Positions 1-6,042 are shown, counted from the stretch's first letter. The stretch: DNA of 10,082 bases from JACQAI01 sp035507915 (GCA_035507915.1 DATJNS010000408.1:1-10082); one strand, 5' to 3'. The notes: generated by a model not told the origin, from the letters alone. Numbers and translations are program-made.

Positions 1-707
1 CATGGCTGATCGTCGCCGTGGCGACCGCGACCGTCGTGCTGGGCGCCGTGCTGGAGCCTGAGGGCGAGTCGCTGAACGCGATGCTGACCAATCGCGGCGT
101 CACGGTCGTCGTCATCCTCGTCATCGGGCTGCTGATGACGCGGGTCACGAGCTCGGAGCGCCAGCTTTTCCGCATCGCGACCACCGATCCGCTGACCGGC
201 ATCCTGAACCGGCGGCATTTCTTGGAGCAGCTCGGGCGCGAGCGGCTGCGCGCCATGCGTTACGGCACCGCCGTCTCGCTCCTGATCCTCGACATCGATC
301 ACTTCAAGCGCATCAACGACACCTACGGCCATCCGGTCGGCGACGAGGCCATCAAGGCGCTGGCGGGCACCGCGGGGAAATGTCTGCGCCCGACCGACCT
401 GATCGCGCGCTTCGGCGGCGAGGAGTTCGTCGTCATGCTGCCGCACACCGACGAGCCCGGCGCCGTGATGGCCGCCGAGCGCATCCGCGAGGCGGTCGGC
501 AAGATCGTGGTGCCCGCCGGCAGCCAGGACGTCCGCTTCACCGTCAGCATCGGGGCGACGACCCACGCGCGCGGCGTGACCGTCGATCAGCTCCTCGAGT
601 GCGTCGACAAGGCGCTCTACGCGGCCAAGAACGGCGGCCGCAACCAGGTCTGCGTCGGCCGCCTGAACGGCTCGGGCGAGGGCGCGGCAACCCTGGCGCC
701 GGCCTAG
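1..707 (+). CDS. GGDEF diguanylate cyclase, membrane-anchored, 5' end off window
   Basis: C-terminal part of a diguanylate cyclase, which condenses two GTP into the second messenger c-di-GMP. The reading frame is already open at the window edge (first full codon at position 3, reading WLIVAVATATVVLGAVL), so the true start lies upstream. Visible order: the end of one hydrophobic segment, a short loop, a second membrane segment (VTVVVILVIGLLM, about bases 100-140), a short linker with the usual TDPLTGILNRR entry motif, then a complete GGDEF domain. The active-site loop is RFGGEEF (about bases 409-429). A RPTD motif lies exactly five residues before GGEEF and matches the RxxD inhibitory I-site, so product feedback inhibition is likely. 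The catalytic domain looks intact and active. The sensory input part is not visible. Roughly 10 residues of low-complexity tail precede the TAG stop. Confidence 0.93.
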   Translation, partial: WLIVAVATATVVLGAVLEPEGESLNAMLTNRGVTVVVILVIGLLMTRVTSSERQLFRIATTDPLTGILNRRHFLEQLGRERLRAMRYGTAVSLLILDIDHFKRINDTYGHPVGDEAIKALAGTAGKCLRPTDLIARFGGEEFVVMLPHTDEPGAVMAAERIREAVGKIVVPAGSQDVRFTVSIGATTHARGVTVDQLLECVDKALYAAKNGGRNQVCVGRLNGSGEGAATLAPA

Positions 708-740
708 CCGAGCCGCCGGCGGATACGCGCGCCGCAAATC

Positions 741-757
741 TGCATGGCAGTCATGCA
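741..757. repeat. Inverted repeat TGCATG-N5-CATGCA upstream of bfd
   Basis: A perfect 6-bp inverted repeat with a five-base spacer (GCAGT) lies just before the Fur-like boxes in the 137-bp gap between the GGDEF gene and bfd. It has the size and symmetry of a dimeric repressor site. No specific regulator can be assigned from sequence alone. Confidence 0.4.
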
Positions 758-759
758 AA

Positions 760-774
760 CGCGAACCATTCTCA
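760..774 (+). promoter_or_regulatory. Fur-box-like operator 1 upstream of bfd
   Basis: The 15 bases CGCGAACCATTCTCA match the 7-1-7 Fur consensus TGAGAATNATTCTCA: the right half (ATTCTCA) is perfect and the left half matches at 4 of 7 positions. It lies 70 bases before the bfd ATG and overlaps the putative -35 element, the position expected for repression. Ferric-iron repressor control of bfd is well known in proteobacteria; its action here is inferred. Confidence 0.45.
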
Positions 775-797
775 AATCGATTGCGAGCTGTTATCAA
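769..797 (+). promoter_or_regulatory. Candidate sigma-70-type promoter of bfd-bfr
   Basis: A -35-like TTCTCA (769-774) and a -10-like TATCAA (792-797) are separated by 17 bases, each matching the consensus at 4 of 6 positions. Transcription would begin near 804, leaving a leader of about 40 bases before the bfd ATG. Both elements are covered by the two Fur-like boxes, which strengthens the reading. On its own the promoter match is modest. Confidence 0.35.
782..796 (+). promoter_or_regulatory. Fur-box-like operator 2 upstream of bfd
   Basis: TGCGAGCTGTTATCA matches the 7-1-7 Fur pattern TGATAATNATTATCA at 6 of 7 positions in the right half and 4 of 7 in the left half. It sits 22 bases, about two helical turns, downstream of operator 1 and overlaps the putative -10. 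Two imperfect boxes in phase suggest a tandem Fur-type site. Confidence 0.35.
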
Positions 798-844
798 CAG
801 CCGGTGCCGTGCCCGACGGCGCCACCGCCCTGGCGAGCCCTGCC

Positions 845-1027
845 ATGTACATCTGTCTCTGCAACGGCATCACGGACCGCGACGTGCGCCGCGTCGCGGT
901 CGCCGGCTCGCCCACCGTCGCCCAGCTTTACCGGGCGCTCGGCTGCGCGCCACAATGCGGCAAGTGCGTTCCCGTGGTGCGCCAGATGCTCGACGAGGCC
1001 AAGGCCGGGCAATCCCCTGTCGGCTGA
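845..1027 (+). CDS. bfd: Bacterioferritin-associated ferredoxin Bfd
   Basis: A 60-residue [2Fe-2S] ferredoxin that binds bacterioferritin and passes electrons to its haem, reducing stored ferric iron so that it can be released to the cytosol. Four cysteines at residues 4, 6, 38 and 41 give C-x-C-x31-C-x2-C, the family signature, and the protein opens with the typical MYICLCNGITDRDV. Length is normal for Bfd. The ATG is chosen because the motif begins at residue 4. The frame is open further upstream, but that stretch has no homologous character, and the start lacks a strong Shine-Dalgarno sequence. It precedes bfr by 64 bases, the classic bfd-bfr iron store/release pair, and is preceded by Fur-like boxes. 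Confidence 0.93.
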   Translation: MYICLCNGITDRDVRRVAVAGSPTVAQLYRALGCAPQCGKCVPVVRQMLDEAKAGQSPVG

Positions 1028-1091
1028 CCGTCGGGCCGAGCCCGGGGCGCCCTGCTGAAGGCCGCAGCGCGGACCGGCCGCGGAGGCGCCC

Positions 1092-1565
1092 ATGCGCGGT
1101 GATCCAACCGTCCTCAAGCACCTGAACGCCGTGCTCAAGAACGAGCTCACGGCGATCAACCAATACTTCCTGCACGCCCGCCTGCTGCGCCATTGGGGCG
1201 TCATCAAGCTCGGCGGCTACGAGTACGGCGAGTCGATCGACGAGATGAAGCACGCCGACCAGGTGATCGAACGCCTCCTGATGCTCGACGGGCTGCCCAA
1301 CCTGCAGGATCTCGACAAGCTGTTCGTCGGCGAGACGGTGGCGGAGATCCTCGAGGCCGACCTCAGGCTCGAGCAGAAAGCGATCCCCGATCTGCGCGAC
1401 GCCATCGCGCACTGCGAGAGCGTGCGCGACTTCGTCACCCGCGACCTGTTCAGCAAGATCCTCGACAACGAGGAGGCGCACGTCGATTTCATCGAGACGC
1501 AGCTCGGCCTGATCGCCAAGATCGGCCTCGAGAACTACATCCAGCTGCAGTCCGGCGCGGCTTAG
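1092..1565 (+). CDS. bfr: Bacterioferritin (haem-containing ferritin)
   Basis: A 157-residue subunit of the 24-mer cytosolic iron-storage shell, which oxidises Fe(II) and stores it as a ferric mineral, lowering Fenton damage. Every ferroxidase-centre ligand is at its canonical position: Glu18, Glu51, His54, Glu94, Glu127 and His130. Met52, the axial haem ligand shared across the dimer interface, is present, as is Tyr25. Length matches the family (about 158). The ATG is supported by a GGAGG five bases upstream (1082-1086) and by the conserved MRGDPTVLKHLN opening. It is probably co-transcribed with bfd. Its TAG stop (1563-1565) overlaps the TAA stop of the convergent MscS gene, so no space remains for a conventional terminator between them. 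Confidence 0.97.
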   Translation: MRGDPTVLKHLNAVLKNELTAINQYFLHARLLRHWGVIKLGGYEYGESIDEMKHADQVIERLLMLDGLPNLQDLDKLFVGETVAEILEADLRLEQKAIPDLRDAIAHCESVRDFVTRDLFSKILDNEEAHVDFIETQLGLIAKIGLENYIQLQSGAA

Positions 1566-2455
1566 CCGCTCTCGTCGGCGTCGGTGTCGTCCGCCAGCAG
1601 GCGCGTCGGATCGGTGTCGGGCGGCACCGTGCGCACGACCTGCACCGCGCCGGCGTCGGGCGCCGCGTCGGCGAGCGCCCGCTTGACGGCGTCGACGAGG
1701 GTCCGCTGCAGCGCGCCGGTGTGCTGGGGCGCGGCCCACAGGCGGAAATTCAGCACGCTGACGTCGGTCGCGGCCCGCTCGAGGAACACCAGCGGCGCCG
1801 GCGTCTTGGCGATCCGCGCGTCGGCCGCCGCGAGCGCGAGCAGCGTGGCGCGCGCGCTCTCGACGTCGAGCTTCTGCGGGATCGTGATCGCCAGGCTGAT
1901 CAGCCGACCGGTGTTGCGGCTGTAGTTGCGCAGCGGCACGTTCCACAACGCGGAGTTCGGCACGAACAGGAACAGGCCGTCGAACGCCTCGAGCTGGCAG
2001 GTGAACAGGCCGATCTGCCGGATCGTCCCGGCCAGGCCGGGCACGTTGTTGACCTCGACGTAGTCGCCGATCCGGAACGGCCGCAACCACAAGAGCATCA
2101 GGCCGGCGGCGATGTTGGTGAGCGTGCCTTGGAGCGCGAGGCCGATCGCGAGGCCGGCCGCGCCGACGACGGCGATCAGCGAGGTCGTGCGCACGCCGAC
2201 CTGCTCGAGCGCGGCGATCAGCGCGAGGATGATGATGCCGTAGCGCGTGAAGTCGGCGGCGATGAAGCGCAGCGTCGGATCGACGTGGCTGATGCGGCCG
2301 ATCACCTGCGAGACGGCGCGCGCGGCGCGGCGCGCCACGAAGACCGCCGCCGCCAGGATGACGATCGCGGCGACCAGATGCGGCACGAAGCCGACGACCA
2401 GCGCCCAGATGTGATCGGCGAGCGCCGTCAGGTTCTCGGTCGACAGGAAATTCAT
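1562..2455 (-). CDS. MscS-family small-conductance mechanosensitive channel
   Basis: A 297-residue inner-membrane channel that opens under membrane tension to release solutes on hypo-osmotic shock. Three membrane segments are visible at about residues 17-40, 69-87 and 92-124. The third is the pore helix, with the glycine/alanine-rich GAAGLAIGLALQGTLTNIAAG pattern near 98-118, followed by RPFRIGDYVEV, the MscS signature at the start of the cytoplasmic beta domain. The remainder fits the beta and alpha/beta vestibule. Length is close to E. coli MscS (286). The ATG at 2455 is chosen because an AAGGG lies five bases upstream; a TTG at 2485 in frame is possible but has no site. The acidic C-terminal tail (DDTDADESG) is unremarkable. 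It is convergent with bfr, with overlapping stop codons, and divergent from the PH-domain gene. Confidence 0.95.
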   Translation of the reverse strand: MNFLSTENLTALADHIWALVVGFVPHLVAAIVILAAAVFVARRAARAVSQVIGRISHVDPTLRFIAADFTRYGIIILALIAALEQVGVRTTSLIAVVGAAGLAIGLALQGTLTNIAAGLMLLWLRPFRIGDYVEVNNVPGLAGTIRQIGLFTCQLEAFDGLFLFVPNSALWNVPLRNYSRNTGRLISLAITIPQKLDVESARATLLALAAADARIAKTPAPLVFLERAATDVSVLNFRLWAAPQHTGALQRTLVDAVKRALADAAPDAGAVQVVRTVPPDTDPTRLLADDTDADESG

Positions 2456-2488
2456 CGCGTCCCTTTCGTCCGCATGCCGGTCCAATCT

Positions 2489-2521
2489 GCCGGGATCGCC
2501 GGCAATTCAATATCTTTTTTT
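2489..2521 (+). other. Short GC hairpin followed by seven T in the mscS/PH-domain divergent region
   Basis: GCCGG (2489-2493) and CCGGC (2499-2503) can form a 5-bp stem with a five-base loop, followed 12 bases later by a run of seven T (2515-2521). This AT-rich island lies between the divergent MscS and PH-domain genes, so it probably marks their promoter region, but no convincing -35/-10 pair was found on either strand. As a terminator it would have no upstream plus-strand gene nearer than bfr, so that reading is weak. The octamer GCGATCCG occurs twice just beyond it (2524-2531 and 2540-2547). Confidence 0.25.
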
Positions 2522-2625
2522 ATGCGATCCGCGGCGTGCGCGATCCGGAGCGCGGGCGGTAGATCGCGCGTTCTCGATGCGGAGGGCAGGAAGCGCCCGC
2601 TTGGTTTGCCGTCGCGAGAGCCGCC

Positions 2626-3084
2626 ATGAAGTATTACGAGCGCATCATCCAGCCCGAAGAGATCGTGAAGCTGATCGCGCGCCTGCACTGGACGATCTAC
2701 GCGCGAGCCTGGCTCCTGATCCTGGCCGCGCTGGCGGCCGCGGTCGCCTCGCAGATCGACGCCTCGGTGGAGACGCCGGCGCTGCTCGCCGGCGCCGCGC
2801 TGCTGGCGTGCGGGCTCCTGGTGCTGCTGCGCGCCTGGCTCGTGCGGACCACGACCGAGATCGTGGTGACCGACAAGCGCGTCATCCACAAGGTCGGGCT
2901 GCTCGCGCGCCATACCGAGGAGATCAACCTGTCGAAGGTCGAGACGGTCGACGTCGACCAGGGGCTGGCCGGCCGCATCCTGGGCTACGGCTCGCTCCTG
3001 ATCCGCGGCACCGGCGGCAGCTGGGAGCCGTTGCGCCGCGTCGCCTCGCCGCTCGCGGTGCGCAACGCCATCATGGTCGGGTGA
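2626..3084 (+). CDS. Membrane protein with bacterial PH domain (bPH2, YdbS-like)
   Basis: A 152-residue protein of the bPH2 (formerly DUF304) type. It has a short cytosolic N-terminus, two membrane helices (about residues 28-43 and 52-68), then a pleckstrin-homology-like fold from about residue 75 to the end. The PH part shows the family hallmarks TEIVVTDKRVIHKVGLLARHTEEI, LSKVETVDVDQGLAGRILGYG and the following beta strand LLIRGTGG. Function is not established for the family; membrane-associated scaffolding or envelope stress roles have been suggested. The ATG is preceded by GAGAG five bases upstream, and the same 13 bases (GAGAGCCGCCATG) occur at the start of the next gene. It is a single-copy PH version, shorter than YdbT-like proteins with several PH repeats. 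It is divergent from the MscS gene and the next gene lies 65 bases downstream. Confidence 0.85.
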   Translation: MKYYERIIQPEEIVKLIARLHWTIYARAWLLILAALAAAVASQIDASVETPALLAGAALLACGLLVLLRAWLVRTTTEIVVTDKRVIHKVGLLARHTEEINLSKVETVDVDQGLAGRILGYGSLLIRGTGGSWEPLRRVASPLAVRNAIMVG

Positions 3085-3090
3085 CCGGCG

Positions 3091-3115
3091 GGAACCGTCG
3101 GCCGGACCAGGCGTT
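3091..3115 (+). promoter_or_regulatory. EcfG-type general stress promoter (GGAAC-N16-CGTT)
   Basis: GGAAC at 3091-3095 and CGTT at 3112-3115 are separated by 16 bases, an exact match to the promoter consensus of EcfG/RpoE2 sigma factors of the alphaproteobacterial general stress response (PhyR-NepR-EcfG). It begins seven bases after the PH-domain stop codon and would start transcription near 3122, about 28 bases before the small-protein ATG at 3150. Position and perfect match make it credible. The sigma factor itself is not in the window. Confidence 0.7.
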
Positions 3116-3149
3116 GGCACACAAAAGAGGGGACTGCCAGAGAGCCGCC

Positions 3150-3335
3150 ATGACCAGCGCCGCATCGATCCGCATCAAAGCCGCCCAGGTTCGCCGCCTC
3201 GCCGTCACCGCCGTTGACCCCCAGGTGCGCGCGCAGCTCGACCATCTGGCGACCCAATATGATCGGCTGGCGAGCCAGATCGAGGTCGGCGGCAGCCTCC
3301 AGGCCGCAACCCGGCAGGCCGCGTCGAACGCGTGA
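3150..3335 (+). CDS. Conserved 61-residue small protein, general stress regulon candidate
   Basis: A small cytosolic protein with no signal peptide or membrane segment. It appears to form one or two amphipathic helices; the central stretch (about residues 9-45, around VDPQVRAQLDHLATQYDRLASQIE) resembles short conserved hypothetical proteins common in Bradyrhizobium and relatives that carry a 'DPxxRxxLxxLAxxYxxLA' pattern. No enzymatic motif is seen and its function is unknown. The ATG is supported by AGAGAG five bases upstream (3139-3144) and by the EcfG-type promoter at 3091-3115. Codon use is like the neighbours, and a perfect inverted repeat follows 24 bases after the stop. Similarity to the rhizobial small proteins is recalled from family knowledge, not searched. 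Confidence 0.75.
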   Translation: MTSAASIRIKAAQVRRLAVTAVDPQVRAQLDHLATQYDRLASQIEVGGSLQAATRQAASNA

Positions 3336-3358
3336 GCGCGTGACGACACGACGGGCCA

Positions 3359-3377
3359 ACGCATCCGCGGGATGCGT
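3359..3377 (+). terminator. Perfect 8-bp inverted repeat after the small gene, possible terminator
   Basis: ACGCATCC (3359-3366), loop GCG, GGATGCGT (3370-3377) form a strong eight-pair stem with a three-base loop, 24 bases after the small-protein stop. It is followed by an AT-rich stretch (AATTGAAATTTTG) rather than an immediate T run, so it is a plausible but imperfect intrinsic terminator separating this gene from the response regulator. An operator role is the alternative. A separate 10-bp palindrome TTCAATTGAA follows at 3382-3391. Confidence 0.45.
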
Positions 3378-3431
3378 GCCATTCAATTGAAATTTTGCCT
3401 TGTGTCGCTTGCGGTTGTGCGCGTTTTCTTT

Positions 3432-3460
3432 TTGCCGCGCTGCGCAACCACCATTATATT
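3432..3460 (+). promoter_or_regulatory. Sigma-70-type promoter of the response regulator gene
   Basis: TTGCCG (3432-3437, 4 of 6 against the -35 consensus) and TATATT (3455-3460, 5 of 6 against the -10) are separated by exactly 17 bases. This sits in the most AT-rich patch of the window and predicts a start near 3467 with a leader of about 33 bases. The ribosome site GAGG is at 3492-3495, four bases before the ATG. It is the best housekeeping-type promoter in the window and indicates that the regulator is transcribed independently of the minus-strand operon. Confidence 0.55.
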
Positions 3461-3499
3461 GGGCACGTTTCATAGTCCGAACGACTGATCCGAGGTTAC

Positions 3500-3877
3500 A
3501 TGGCAAGGATCCTCGTGGTCGACGACGATCCTGGTTTCGCCTACGCGGTGGCACGTCACCTGCGGGCCGATGGCCATGAGGTCGTCGTGTGTGCCGGTCC
3601 GATCGAAGCCCTGGTCGAGCTCGAGTCGACCCGGACGATCGACATGCTGGTGAGCGACGTGCGATTGCCCGTAGGCACGCCGCACGGTTTTTCGCTCGGT
3701 CGCATGGCGAAGCTTCGGCGCCCGGACCTTCCGGTGCTCTTCATGACCGGCCATCCCGAGGTGATCCAGCACGACCGGACGCCGCCGGGCCCCGTGATGT
3801 TCAAGCCGTTCGAGATGACGGATCTCGGCGCCGCCGTGCTGGCGCGTCTCGGCGAGCGGCCGCGTCACCGGCTCTGA
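3500..3877 (+). CDS. Single-domain response regulator (receiver only)
   Basis: A 125-residue stand-alone receiver (CheY-like) domain with no output domain. The acidic cluster Asp8-Asp9-Asp10, phosphoacceptor Asp53 (LVSDVRLP), the switch residue Thr83 (FMTGH) and conserved Lys102 (MFKPF) are all present, so it should accept a phosphoryl group from a histidine kinase or Hpt protein. Such regulators act as phosphorelay intermediates or bind target proteins. The gene has its own promoter (3432-3460). Its stop overlaps the 3' end of the convergent hybrid histidine kinase gene by 13 bp (3865-3877), making that kinase a natural candidate partner, though this is inferred from position only. The ATG has GAGG four bases upstream. 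Between beta3 and alpha4 it carries VGTPHGFSL, a little longer than usual in that loop. Confidence 0.92.
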   Translation: MARILVVDDDPGFAYAVARHLRADGHEVVVCAGPIEALVELESTRTIDMLVSDVRLPVGTPHGFSLGRMAKLRRPDLPVLFMTGHPEVIQHDRTPPGPVMFKPFEMTDLGAAVLARLGERPRHRL

Positions 3878-6042
3878 TTCAGCGACCTCGCCGCGCCTGA
3901 CCCCACCGCCGCCGACGCGACGGGATGCAGCGGCATGCCGGCCTGCGAGAGCGCGCCGATCAGCTGATCCTTCGACAGCTTGTCCTTGGTGAGGACCGCC
4001 ACGACGCCGGCGAGCCGCGCTTGCTCCTGCTCGCGCACCGGCGTCGAGGTGATGACGACGATGGGGACGCCGCGCGTCGTCGGCTCGGCGCCCAGCCGCT
4101 CGATCACCTGGTAGCCGTCGAGCCCCGGCATGCGCAGATCGAGGCAGATCGCGTCTGGACGCTCCTGGCGCGCGCTCTGCACGCCGTCCTCGCCGGATGC
4201 CGCCTCGGTGACGATGACGGGCAGGTCGGCCAGATGGCGGCGCACCAGGTAGCGCGACATCACGTCGTCGTCGATCACCAGGATTCTGCGGTGGCCGTCG
4301 GCGCCGACCAGACGATCGAGCGCGGCGAGCAGCCAGTCGCGCGCGATCGGCTTCTGGCAATAGTCGTCGGCGCCCATGCCCAGCGCGCGGCGACCTTCCT
4401 CCATGGTGGCGAGGAGCACGATCGGGATGTCGCGCGTGCTCCAGCCGCGCTTGAGCTCGACCAGGAACGGCCAGCACGCCTCGCCGACCAGGAGGGCGTC
4501 GAGCAGGATGGCGCGCGGCCGAAGCGTGGCGAGCGCCTGGCGCGCCGCGCCGGTGGTCGACACCGCGAACAGCTGGTAGCGCGTGCCGGCGAGGAAGCGC
4601 CGGTAGAGCTCGACGTCCATCTCGGTATCCTCGACCGCGAGCACCGGCAGCTTGCCGGGCGCGATCTCGAAGCTCGCCGCGGCGCGCGCGCCGCCGAACA
4701 CCCGCGGCACCGACACGGTGAAGCACGAGCCGGCGCCCGGCGCGCTCGAGACCGCGATCGTGCCGCCGAGCAGCTCGGCCAGACGCTTCGACAGCGGCAG
4801 GCCGAGCCCTGTGCCCTTGACGCGCCCCTGCAGGCGGTTGTCGATCTGCGTGTACTCGTCGAAAATGCGCTCCTGGTCCTCCGGCGCGATGCCGATGCCG
4901 CTGTCGCGCACCGTGAACGCGATGTATCGGCCGTCGGCGCTCGGCTGCGCCGACACCCGCACCTCGCCGCGCTCGGTGAACTTGAGCGCGTTCGAGATCA
5001 GGTTGCGCAGGATCTGTCCGAGCTTGCTCTCGTCGGTGTCGAGCAGGGGCAGGTCCGAGACGTCGTCGAACACCAGCGCGACGCTGTCGCCGGCCAGCAG
5101 CGGCCGCAGCATGCCGCGCAGGGTGCCGAACAGCGTCTCGACGGCGAACGGGGCCGGCGCGATCTCGGTCTTGCCGGCCTCGACCTTGGCGAGGTCGAGC
5201 AGATCGTTGACCAGCTCGCTCAGGCTCTCGGCGGCCGCGCGGATGTAGCCGACCTGGCGCTCCTGCTCCTCGGTCAGCGGCCCGTCGAGCCGCTCCTGCA
5301 GCATGCGCGACAACGCCAGGATCGAGTTCAGCGGCGTGCGGAACTCGTGGGTCATGTTGGACAGGAAGCGCGTCTTCAGGTCGTCGGCGCGCCGCAGATG
5401 GCCGGCCGTCTCGTCGAGCTCGGCATAGAGCGCGACCACGCCGCGGTTGGTGTCCTCGAGCTCGGCGTTGAGCCTGATGAGCTCTTCCTGGCGCTCGCGC
5501 ACCTGATCGAGGCTGAGCAGCAGATCCTGGTTCTGGCGGCGGATCTCGTCGAGCGGATCGCCGGTCTGCTGCTCGGCCAGACGGTCGGCGAGGTCGGCGA
5601 GCGCCGCCGCGTCGAGACGCCGTGCGCCGCCGGGCAGCAGCTTGCGCATGGTCACGACGGTGCCGCGCTCGGGCGCGCTGTCGATCTCGAACGCGTCCAT
5701 CAGCCGGCGCGCGCCGCGCAAGCCGATGCCCATGCCGGTCGGCGACTGGTAGGTGCCCTGCAGCACCGCCTCGAGGTCGGCAATGCCGGGGCCGCGATCC
5801 TCCAGGACGATCTCGAGCGCCTGGACGTCGTCGCCCTCGACGATGCGGAAGCCGATGCGGCCGCCGCGCCCGTGCTCCAGCACGTTGCGGGCGATCTCGG
5901 AGACCGCGGTGGTGATCCGCGTCTGGACGTTGGTGTCGAAGCCGAGCAGCTCCGCCAGCTGGCGTGTGCGCTGGCGCGCCAGCACGATATCGGTCTCGCG
6001 TCGCAGCGCGACCACGATGATCGGCTTGGCGCGTACCCTCAC
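3865..6042 (-). CDS. Hybrid histidine kinase with N-terminal RsbT-like ATPase and two receiver domains
   Basis: A 725-residue soluble kinase, last gene of the stressosome operon. Domains: RsbT/anti-sigma-type HATPase (about 8-135; N-box SEIARN at 48-53, G1 EDRGPGI at 81-87, glycine loop near 103-108); coiled-coil linker (about 145-220); HisKA with phosphoacceptor His232 (MTHEFRTPLN); HATPase_c (N-box Asn347/Asn351, G1 DSGIGI at 380-385, G2 GTGLGL at 410-415); receiver 1 (about 465-578; Asp472, Asp515, Thr546, Lys564); receiver 2 (about 585-700; Asp591-593, Asp635, Thr665, Lys686). Receiver 1 lacks the usual proline after its phosphorylated aspartate (LLDALLVG). No membrane segment, PAS, GAF or Hpt domain is seen, so the RsbT-like domain takes the sensor position. 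The GTG start at 6042 gives a GTGA overlap with the upstream stop, implying translational coupling. An RsbT-like role for the first domain is inferred. Confidence 0.93.
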   Translation of the reverse strand: MRVRAKPIIVVALRRETDIVLARQRTRQLAELLGFDTNVQTRITTAVSEIARNVLEHGRGGRIGFRIVEGDDVQALEIVLEDRGPGIADLEAVLQGTYQSPTGMGIGLRGARRLMDAFEIDSAPERGTVVTMRKLLPGGARRLDAAALADLADRLAEQQTGDPLDEIRRQNQDLLLSLDQVRERQEELIRLNAELEDTNRGVVALYAELDETAGHLRRADDLKTRFLSNMTHEFRTPLNSILALSRMLQERLDGPLTEEQERQVGYIRAAAESLSELVNDLLDLAKVEAGKTEIAPAPFAVETLFGTLRGMLRPLLAGDSVALVFDDVSDLPLLDTDESKLGQILRNLISNALKFTERGEVRVSAQPSADGRYIAFTVRDSGIGIAPEDQERIFDEYTQIDNRLQGRVKGTGLGLPLSKRLAELLGGTIAVSSAPGAGSCFTVSVPRVFGGARAAASFEIAPGKLPVLAVEDTEMDVELYRRFLAGTRYQLFAVSTTGAARQALATLRPRAILLDALLVGEACWPFLVELKRGWSTRDIPIVLLATMEEGRRALGMGADDYCQKPIARDWLLAALDRLVGADGHRRILVIDDDVMSRYLVRRHLADLPVIVTEAASGEDGVQSARQERPDAICLDLRMPGLDGYQVIERLGAEPTTRGVPIVVITSTPVREQEQARLAGVVAVLTKDKLSKDQLIGALSQAGMPLHPVASAAVGSGAARSLNQSR

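Noticed and set aside
2456..2485. Earlier TTG start for the MscS protein
   Set aside because: No ribosome site precedes the TTG, while the ATG at 2455 has AAGGG at good spacing.
870..2510. Minus-strand open frame of about 546 codons spanning the bfr and MscS region
   Set aside because: Arg/Ala-rich shadow frame; the true MscS protein is in another minus-strand frame with clear membrane helices.
2589..2613. EcfG-like GGAAG-N16-CGTC upstream of the PH-domain gene
   Set aside because: Two mismatches in the key bases, and the predicted start would leave only a few leader bases before the ATG.
1193..2629. Plus-strand open frame of about 478 codons across bfr and opposite the MscS gene
   Set aside because: Low-complexity Arg-rich translation overlapping two confidently identified genes; no ribosome site or motif.
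3413..3449. GGTTG / CAACC dyad across the response regulator promoter
   Set aside because: Only five contiguous pairs with a long spacer and an interrupted extension; not better than chance in this DNA.
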